This document shows positions 16,640 to 23,600 of a DNA stretch of 27,183 nucleotides, piece after piece. The stretch is taken from assembly GCA_036381835.1 (NCBI GenBank), contig DASVCA010000220.1, positions 1-27,183 of the forward strand. Reading direction: 5' to 3'. The DNA comes from DASULK01 sp036381835. GTDB lineage: Bacteria > Actinomycetota > Actinomycetes > Mycobacteriales > Micromonosporaceae. The notes under the pieces were generated by a model, which was not told the DNA's origin, did no database searches, and was given only the letters and a program-made list of their open reading frames with translations. A program made the translations under genes and the position numbers. Numbering within the stretch: position 1 is the stretch's first letter; the number at the start of each line of letters is the position of its first letter.

Positions 16640-17710
16640 ATGCGTCTGGACGAGTTCGAACGCGACGTCAACCTGCTGCCCGAACCGCTTCGCGAACGGG
16701 CCAAGGCGCTCCGAGTCCACCTGCACCACCCCGAATGCGAGCGCTGCGCACGGATCACCGAAGAGACCGAGACTGCCCTCCTGGCCGCCCGCTACGACCA
16801 GCTCACCGCCGTCGACCAGCTCATCGCCCGCGCCGAGAAGCTCGCCCACGGCCACCAACACCCGACGGTGCAGGAACATCGGTCGGGCGAGCCACCCACC
16901 GCCCACTTCCGCCGCCGCGACGCGGTCCCCCACTGGTCCGAGGGCTGCGCGGACCTGGTCGCCGCGACCGACGCGAGCTGGAAATCCAGAACCCACGGCA
17001 TCGGATACGTGATCAGCGACGGCCGGTTCGGCCTACACGGCTGGCCGACGACCTGGGTGGACCCGACCGGCCCCGCGCGGGTGCTGGTCGACGAGCTACG
17101 CGCCGTCGAATTCCTGCTGTCCGGGATCACCGACCGGGAGACCCCGCTGACCGTACTGGTCGACAGCGTCCCCGCACTGACATACCTAGACCGGTGGCGG
17201 GCCGGCGACCTGTGCCTGCCGGACGACTACAGCCTCCGACCCGGTATGCAGGGGGCGAAGGCAACCCTGATGCGGCTCGCCGAACTCGTCGCGGACCTGC
17301 CCAACGTGTCGTTCGAACACGTTGAAAGCCACACGGGACACCCGCTCAACGAGGCCGCCGACGCGCTGGCCCGGATGGCCCGCCGCCGGGTACGCGAGCG
17401 GTTCGACGTACGCACCCGCGCCGCCGACCTGGTCGACGCCTTCCTCCGCGACTGGCACACACACCACTGCCCGGCCCCAAGACCCTGCCAAAGACAGGCT
17501 TCACAACCCTCCGCCGGGTCAGCCTCGATCCCGCCGGAATCGGCGACATCGTCGGCGCGCCCTGGTTCTCCTCCACCTCGAGCACGACCGAACCACATGA
17601 TCGGCTACCCAGCGCTACAACGCCGTTATCCGAGCAGGTTCAATGTTTGCCCAGCTCACACCCAAGATTCGGGCCATACCGATGCGAAGCTGCGGAACCG
17701 GATGAAATAA
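16640..17710 (+). CDS. RNase HI-like nuclease with a suspected C-terminal frameshift
   Basis: Predicted to cut the RNA strand of RNA-DNA hybrids, or to act as a related nuclease. The RNase HI core spans about 103-250: D111 in ATDASWK, E152 in DELRAVE, D175 in LVDS, and H231 plus D241 in a HTGHPLNEAADALARMA block that closely follows E. coli RNase HI. The first 100 residues are extra. They are helical and contain HHPECERC (29-36), a possible metal site. I chose ATG 16640 because AGGA lies 4 nt upstream; GTG 16625 in the same frame would add five residues. After about residue 277 the protein turns Ser/Pro/Arg-rich and third-position GC falls to near 55%. The frame one base back stays about 85% GC at third positions to roughly 17600, so the annotated tail is probably wrong through an indel near 17465-17480. 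It converges with the nucleotidyltransferase gene. Confidence 0.75.
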   Translation: MRLDEFERDVNLLPEPLRERAKALRVHLHHPECERCARITEETETALLAARYDQLTAVDQLIARAEKLAHGHQHPTVQEHRSGEPPTAHFRRRDAVPHWSEGCADLVAATDASWKSRTHGIGYVISDGRFGLHGWPTTWVDPTGPARVLVDELRAVEFLLSGITDRETPLTVLVDSVPALTYLDRWRAGDLCLPDDYSLRPGMQGAKATLMRLAELVADLPNVSFEHVESHTGHPLNEAADALARMARRRVRERFDVRTRAADLVDAFLRDWHTHHCPAPRPCQRQASQPSAGSASIPPESATSSARPGSPPPRARPNHMIGYPALQRRYPSRFNVCPAHTQDSGHTDAKLRNRMK

Positions 17711-17733
17711 GACGTCCGAGATCATACCGGCCG

Positions 17734-17770
17734 GATGGGTGTCCGCTCATCACGGCTCGCTTCACCCATC
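17734..17770. repeat. Inverted repeat between convergent genes
   Basis: GATGGGTG (17734-17741) and CACCCATC (17763-17770) form an 8-bp dyad with a 21-nt loop. It straddles the end of the minus-strand nucleotidyltransferase and follows the stop of the RNase H-like gene. It may work as a weak two-way terminator; the long loop makes this uncertain. Confidence 0.3.
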
Positions 17771-18290
17771 GAAGTTTTCGATGATGTCTTCGAGCACAAG
17801 TCTCGCTCGATCCGGTACTGGCTCATCGGGAAAGACCTCGGCACATACCCGTAGCACCTCGTCAACCGACGTCAGGCCGAGGTGCCGTACGAGTAAGGCG
17901 ATGTCACCCGAGTCACGACGACGGGCAGCGAGCACCTTCATCGCCAGCAGATGGCGGGGCGATGCGGCCACGACCCGAAGTCCTGGATGGTCGAAGACGC
18001 GAGCCGCCTCCGGGTCACCGCCGGGCGCAACGTATGCGCTTGCCTGCTCGTTTAGCCACCACCGTGGCAGGCCCAGCTCTCTTGCGACCGCAGCAGCTTC
18101 ATCGAGCACGATTCCGTGTGGCTCGAACACCGCGTCTATGTCGCGCGTTGACCGGCGGGCATCGTAGGCAAGGGCCATAGCGGCGCCACCGAACACGTAG
18201 AGGTCAGCCAACCACGCCCCTCCGGGCGAGCCGGTCACCGAGGAGCTGAAAGGCACGCTCAAGGGCTGCCCGATCAAGTACTGGCTCCAT
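17762..18290 (-). pseudogene. DUF6036/AbiEii-like nucleotidyltransferase, frameshifted
   Basis: Related to nucleotidyltransferase-fold proteins found in toxin-antitoxin-like pairs. ATG at 18290 overlaps the stop of the upstream gene by one base (TGATG) and reads MEPVLDRAALERAFQLLGDR, a normal family N-terminus. It hits TGA after RRGVVG, near 18207. The next frame then gives ADLYVFGGAAMALAYDAR and TRDIDAVF, the conserved GG and DxD-type nucleotidyltransferase motif, and stays open to 17762. Removing one C from the pair at 18208-18209 (GTTGGC to GTTGC on the coding strand) restores an unbroken protein of about 175 residues. A TTG at 18277 opens the second frame, but its first 22 residues match nothing in the family. 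It is either a one-base mutation, a sequencing error or, less likely, programmed slippage. Confidence 0.75.
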
Positions 18291-18697
18291 CAAACGACCT
18301 GAAGTTCTTGTGGTGCCACAAACACTCCACGTCGGCGGAAGGCCGCTGGCGCGTGAACGATGGCGTCAGCTCGGGCGGCGCGAGTGTTGAAGGGGAACCA
18401 GAACCGGTCAAGGCTACGCCGTTCCGCCCAGCACGGGCCTCGACGCTTGTCACGCGCGGCGAGGTGCTCTGCGAGGGCAGCGAGGAAGACATCCCAACGC
18501 TCATCGCCGGTGTTCGGCGGCTCGACCGCCAGAAGCTCACGGCGCACCTCTGCCGGTTCGTGCCGATACTCCTCGAGGAATTCTGCGATCAGCCGCCACC
18601 GAAGATCATCATCTTCTCCGGCGCTGCGGAGGTGTCCGGCCAGCTCCGCCAAGGTCATCGGCCGGTACTCGGCTGCCGTCTCACTGGCGTTCGTCAC
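18290..18697 (-). CDS. Small hypothetical partner of the nucleotidyltransferase
   Basis: A 135-residue soluble protein, helical and charged. I recall similar proteins directly upstream of DUF6036 nucleotidyltransferases in actinomycetes, where they probably act as the antitoxin or partner; no biochemical role is known to me. Recognisable stretches are MTLAELAGHLRSA near the start, RWRLIAEFLEEYRHEP, WDVFLAALAEHLAA, and a C-terminal RFWFPFNTRAARADAIVHAP region. I chose GTG at 18697 because GAGGG lies 10 nt upstream (18708-18712). GTG 18721 would add eight residues, and the in-frame ATG of MTLAEL would remove some. It is coupled to the next gene by a TGATG overlap, so the two were expressed together before the partner's frame broke. 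Confidence 0.65.
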   Translation of the reverse strand: MTNASETAAEYRPMTLAELAGHLRSAGEDDDLRWRLIAEFLEEYRHEPAEVRRELLAVEPPNTGDERWDVFLAALAEHLAARDKRRGPCWAERRSLDRFWFPFNTRAARADAIVHAPAAFRRRGVFVAPQELQVV

Positions 18698-19053
18698 CCT
18701 AACCCCACCCTCGGAATGCACGCCCAGAGATCAGCGTACGCGCTCGGGCACCAATCGGCCGACGACTCCGCCCCCCACCTAGACGATCTCCTCACGGATC
18801 TGCGCCACAGGCCAGCAGCGCCTGCCGCTGGCCGTGTCCGCCGCCTCGAACGGCTTTACCAATAGGAGATCACTGACGGCGACCCCACCACCCCACGTTG
18901 CTAAAAGATCAAATCCTGCCGACTACTTGACGGGACACCTCTCGCGTCCGCTTTGTGCGAAGCTGTACGCCACCTCGCGCGTACAGGAGCGGCGGGTGCC
19001 GTGGTCGAACGTGGAGTGTGGCGTGGCGGGGCCACGATTAAGGAAGGGCGTGT
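18698..19053. other. 356-bp intergenic region between divergent genes
   Basis: This stretch separates the minus-strand hypothetical gene from the plus-strand exporter gene and should hold both promoters. I see no coding sequence. Around 18880-18930 it is locally AT-richer. TTGACG at 18927-18932 could be a -35 box for the exporter, but no good -10 follows. The operator-like dyad at 18964-18985 is the only strong structure. Confidence 0.5.
18964..18985. promoter_or_regulatory. Operator-like dyad TGTACGC-N8-GCGTACA
   Basis: A perfect 7-bp inverted repeat with an 8-nt centre lies 68 nt before the exporter start. Its size and symmetry fit a dimeric repressor of TetR or GntR type, which often controls drug exporters. 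No such regulator is encoded in the window. Confidence 0.45.
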
Positions 19054-20388
19054 ATGAGCCGCGGTCCGTCGATGCTGAACGTCCTGAGGATCCGTGATTT
19101 CCGCCGCTATTACATCGGTTACACGACGTCGGCCTTCGGGGACACGCTGACCCCGTTCGCGCTGGCGTTCGCCGTCTTGCAGCTCACCGGCTCGGCCTCG
19201 GCCCTCGGCGTCGTCCTGCTCAGCACACGCCTGCCGATCATCGTCTTCGCGCTGGTCGGCGGAGCAATCGGGGATCGGTTCTCGCGTCGGACGATCATGC
19301 TCACGACGGACGCGATCCGCTTTGTCGTGCAGGCGGCCACCGCCGCCATCCTGCTGACCGGCGTGGCACAGGTGTGGATGCTCATCGTGCTCCAGCTGAT
19401 CGCCAGCGCCGGCGCCGCGTTCTTCAACCCTGCCGCGCAGGGTCTGATCACATCGGTGGTGGACAAGCCGGACCTGCAGCAGGCCAATTCGCTGCTCGCC
19501 GTCTCCCGCCATGCGACCTCGCTCCTCGCGGTCGGGTCGGCGGGTGCGCTCGTCGCGCTGACCGAGCCGGGCTGGGCGATCGGCGTCGACGCGCTCACCT
19601 TCCTCGTCAGCGCCATGGCGCTGTCGCGGCTGCCCCGGTCGGTCGCCGCCGAACACCTCGGCCGCAAGACCGGCCTGCTCGCCAGCATTCGCACCGGTCT
19701 CGGTGAGGTGCGCAGCCGGACCTGGTTGTGGGTGTGGACGGCCCACGTGGGTCTGATCAACCTACTGGTCATCTCGCCGATCTTCGTGCTCGGCCCGTTC
19801 GTCGCCGCCGAGTACCTCGGCGGTGCACCCGCCTGGTCCACCATCGGCATCGGCTACACGGTCGGCGGGCTCCTCGGCGGCCTGGTCAGCTCCCGATGGA
19901 AGACCTCACGGCCGATGGCGGCCGCGCTTGCCTGCTTCCTGATGATCGTGCCGCTGGCGGTCGCGCTCGCCGTGCCCGCTCCGCTGTGGCTCATTGTCCC
20001 GGCGAGCCTGCTCGGCGGAGTACAGGTCTCGATCTACAACGTCTTCCAGACCACCACTGTCCAAAGCGAACTGCCCAACGACCTCATCGCCCGTGCGACT
20101 TCTGTGCTCATGCTCGGCGGGCTTGTCGCGGCGCCGATCGGCATGGGCCTTGCCGGCCCGATCGCCGCCGCACTGGGCACCCACGTCGTCCTCGGCGGAG
20201 TCGCGGTGATCGCCGTCCTCGTCACCATCGGCACGCTGGCCGTTCCGGCTACCTGGCGGATTCGCCGGCCCGCGGGACCGGAGCCGGCGTCGGTGCCGAC
20301 CCCGGCCGAGCCGCCGGAGGAGTGGGGGCCCGACGCGGTGGCGGACAACGAGACCGCCCACGCCGCCGGCCGCGGTGCCAGCCGGTAG
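19054..20388 (+). CDS. MFS transporter, MFS_3/EntS-like exporter
   Basis: Predicted 444-residue inner-membrane exporter with about 12 transmembrane segments between residues 15 and 410. The first helix is preceded by LRIRDFRRYYIGYTTSAFGD, typical of the MFS_3 group that includes enterobactin exporters and many actinobacterial drug exporters. The loop GGAIGDRFSRRTIML (about 70-84) is the MFS signature between helices 2 and 3. The last 35 residues are hydrophilic, rich in Pro, Glu and Ala, and predicted cytoplasmic. ATG at 19054 has AAGGAAGG 5 nt upstream; a second ATG six codons in is possible. The substrate cannot be read from sequence. The dyad upstream suggests repressor control. It stands 247 nt before the carboxylase gene and is probably a separate unit. 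Confidence 0.9.
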   Translation: MSRGPSMLNVLRIRDFRRYYIGYTTSAFGDTLTPFALAFAVLQLTGSASALGVVLLSTRLPIIVFALVGGAIGDRFSRRTIMLTTDAIRFVVQAATAAILLTGVAQVWMLIVLQLIASAGAAFFNPAAQGLITSVVDKPDLQQANSLLAVSRHATSLLAVGSAGALVALTEPGWAIGVDALTFLVSAMALSRLPRSVAAEHLGRKTGLLASIRTGLGEVRSRTWLWVWTAHVGLINLLVISPIFVLGPFVAAEYLGGAPAWSTIGIGYTVGGLLGGLVSSRWKTSRPMAAALACFLMIVPLAVALAVPAPLWLIVPASLLGGVQVSIYNVFQTTTVQSELPNDLIARATSVLMLGGLVAAPIGMGLAGPIAAALGTHVVLGGVAVIAVLVTIGTLAVPATWRIRRPAGPEPASVPTPAEPPEEWGPDAVADNETAHAAGRGASR

Positions 20389-20475
20389 AGGCAGGCCGCT
20401 CAGCCTTCACCGAGCGCGTGTCGGATCGCCCCGAACCGCACCCGCACGGCCCCGCTCCACCGGCATACTGGCTGA

Positions 20476-20507
20476 TGTCCACAACTGGAGTTGGTGGGTG
20501 TCCACAA
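20476..20507 (+). repeat. Direct repeat TGTCCACAA upstream of the carboxylase
   Basis: TGTCCACAA occurs at 20476-20484 and 20499-20507, a 23-nt period or about two helical turns, inside the 247-nt gap before the carboxylase. Between the copies, ACTGGAGT adds local symmetry. It could be a regulator site. Nothing else in the gap (20389-20635) is recognisable apart from the strong ribosome binding site. Confidence 0.3.
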
Positions 20508-20635
20508 ATTTCCCGGGTCCCAGGTGGTAGGTTCCGACGGTTTCCATACCGGGCGGTAGCGGCGAGGGTAATCAACGGACCCCTGCCTCGAAGGAGTCCC
20601 CGTTCTGTTGCAGACGTTCGGAGGAGGCTTACTCG

Positions 20636-23600
20636 GTGTTCAGCCGCATCGCCATCGTCAACCGGGGAGAGGCCGCCATGCGGCTGATCCGCGCCGTCCG
20701 CGAGCTCAACGCCGAGACCGGCGCCCCGCCGATCGAGACCATCGCGTTCTACACCGACGCCGAGCGCACCGCCACCTTCGTCCGCGAAGCGGACCACAGC
20801 TACTGCCTCGGGCCCGCGTCGGCGCGGCCATACCTGAATCACGGCGTCCTCGAGCGCGCGCTGGTCGAGACGCGCGCGGACGCCGCGTGGGTGGGTTGGG
20901 GCTTCGTCGCGGAGGATCCGACCTTCGCCGAGCTCTGCGAGAAGCTCGGCGTCACCTTCATCGGGCCGAGCGCCGAGGCGATGCGCACCCTCGGTGACAA
21001 GATCGGCGCGAAGCTGCTCGCCGAGAAGGTCGGCGTTCCGGTCGCGCCGTGGAGCCGTGGTGCGGTCGAGAGCCTGGCGGCGGCCAAGCGCGCCGCCGCC
21101 GAGATCGGCTATCCGCTGATGCTCAAGGCCACCGCGGGCGGCGGCGGCCGGGGCATCCGGATCGTCCGCAGCGCCGAGGAGCTCGCCGAGGCGTACGAGC
21201 GCACGTGCCTGGAGGCCGAGCGCGCGTTCGGCAGCGGGGTGGTGTTCCTGGAGCGACTGATCACCGGCGCGCGGCACGTCGAGGTGCAGGTGATCGCCGA
21301 CGGGCAGGGCACCGCGTGGGCGCTGGGGGTCCGGGACTGCTCGGTGCAGCGGCGCAACCAGAAGATCATCGAGGAGTCCGCCTCCCCCGTGCTCGCCCCC
21401 GAGCAGATCCGCGAGTTGAAGGCGGCGGCCGAGCGGCTCGCGCTGGCCGTGGACTACCGGGGCGCGGGCACCGTCGAGTTCCTCTACCACCCCGAGGAGA
21501 AGCTGTTCGCCTTCCTCGAGGTCAACACGCGGCTGCAGGTCGAGCACCCGATCACCGAGGCGGTCACCGACTTCGACCTGGTCAAGGCGCAGCTCCACGT
21601 CGCCGCCGGTGGCCGGCTCGGCGAGCTGATCCCGGCCGAGGTCGGGCATGCCGTCGAGGCCAGGCTCAACGCCGAGGACCCGGACCGCGACTTCGCGCCG
21701 TCGCCCGGCCGGATCGTCCGGCTGATGCTGCCCACCGGGCCCGGCATCCGGGTGGACACCGGGGTCAGCGAAGGCGACGTGATCCCGGCCGACTTCGACT
21801 CGATGATCGCCAAGATCATCGCCTTCGGTCGTACCCGGGACGAGGCGCTCGGCCGGCTGCGCCGCGCGATCGCCGAGACGACGGTGATCATCGAGGGCGG
21901 CGCCACCAACAAGAGCTTCCTGCTCGACCTGCTCGACCAGCCCGAGGTGATCGACGCCCGCGCGGACACCGGCTGGATCGACCGGGTCCGCGCGCAGGGG
22001 CACCTCGTCTCCACCCGGCACTCCGGCATCGCGCTGGTCGCGGCCGCGATCGAGGCGTACGAGGACGAGGCGCTGGTCGAACGGCAGCGGCTGCTGTCCA
22101 CCGCGCACGGCGGCCGCCCGCAGGTCCAGCACGAGGCCGCCCGGGCGATCGACCTGAAGCTGCGCGGCACCGGCCACCGGGTGACCGTCGCGCAGACCGG
22201 CCCGCACCGGTTCCGGGTCGGCGTCGGCGAGACGTCCACCGTGGACGTCGAGCTGGAGCGCTTCGACGAGCACACCGGCCGGATCGTGGTCAACGGCCGA
22301 CGCTTCCGCCTTCTCACCGACACGCACGGCCCCGTCCACCTGGTCGAGGTGAACGGGGTCACGCACCGCATCAGCCGCGACGAGGGCGGCGTGCTGCGCT
22401 CCCCCGCGCCCGCACTGGTCGTCGCGACCCCGGTCGAGGTGGGAGACGAGGTCGAGGCGGGTGCCGCGGTGCTCGTCCTGGAGAGCATGAAGATGGAGAC
22501 CGTGCTGCGCGCGCCGTTCAAGGCGAGGTTGCGCGAATGCCTGGTCTCCGTCGGCAGCCAGGTGGAGACGGGCGCACCGCTGCTGCGCCTGGAACCGGTC
22601 GGTGACGCGGCCACGGTCGAGGCCGCGGAGACCTGGGCCGTCGACCTGGATCTGCCGCCCGAGCCGGCCGGGCTGTCCGCCCGGGCCCGGGTCGCGCGCG
22701 GCATCGCCGACCTGCGCAGCCTGCTGCTCGGCTACGACCCCGACCCCCGCGACGCGGGTCGGACGCTGTCCGACTACCTGGCCGCGCGGGCCGAGCTCAG
22801 CCGCCGTCCGCTCGAACAGGAGGTCGAGCTGCTGCGGGTGTTCGCCGACCTGTCCGAGCTCAGCCGCAACCGGCCGGCCGGTGAGGAGATCCGCGCCGAC
22901 CACCGCGTGCACAGCCCACGGGAGTACTTCCACACCTACCTGCAGTGCCTCGACGTCGAGCGTGCCGGCCTGCCGGACGCCTTCCGCGGCCGGCTCGCCC
23001 GGGCGCTCGCCCACTACGGCGTCGACGGGTTCGACCGTACGCCCGCGCTCGACGAGGCCGTGTTCCGGATCTTCCTCGCGCAGCAGCGGGCCGCGGCCGA
23101 CGTCTCGGTGATCGTCACGCTGCTGCAGCGGTGGCTGACCGAGCCGCCGCCGGGCGACGGACTGCGCGAGCTGGTCGGCCAGGCGTTGGAGCACCTGATC
23201 TCCGCCACCCAGCTACGGTTCCCGGTGGTCGGCGACCTGGCGCGCAGCATCGTGTTCCGCTGGGCCGCCCAGCCGATGCTGCGCCGCAAGCGGGCCGAAG
23301 TGTACGCGGCCGTCCGCGGCCACCTCCGCTACCTGGACCGCAACCCCGACGCGGCCGACCGGGCCGAGCGGATCGCGCAGATGGTCGCCTCGCCCGAACC
23401 GCTGGTGCGGCTGCTCGGTCAACGCATCGGCAGGCCGGGCGCCGACCACGGCCCGATGCTCGAAGTGCTCAGCCGCCGCTACTACGGCAACCGCGGCCTG
23501 AGCGACACGCGATGCGTCGAGGTGGCCGGGCATTCGCTCTTCACCGCCGAGTACAACCGCAACGGCGAACGCTTCCGTCTGATCGCGGCCGCCACGGACT

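Noticed and set aside
18308..18865. A 185-codon plus-strand frame opposite the small hypothetical gene
   Set aside because: No ribosome binding site or domain; the minus-strand gene is coupled by TGATG to its partner and belongs to a recognisable pair.
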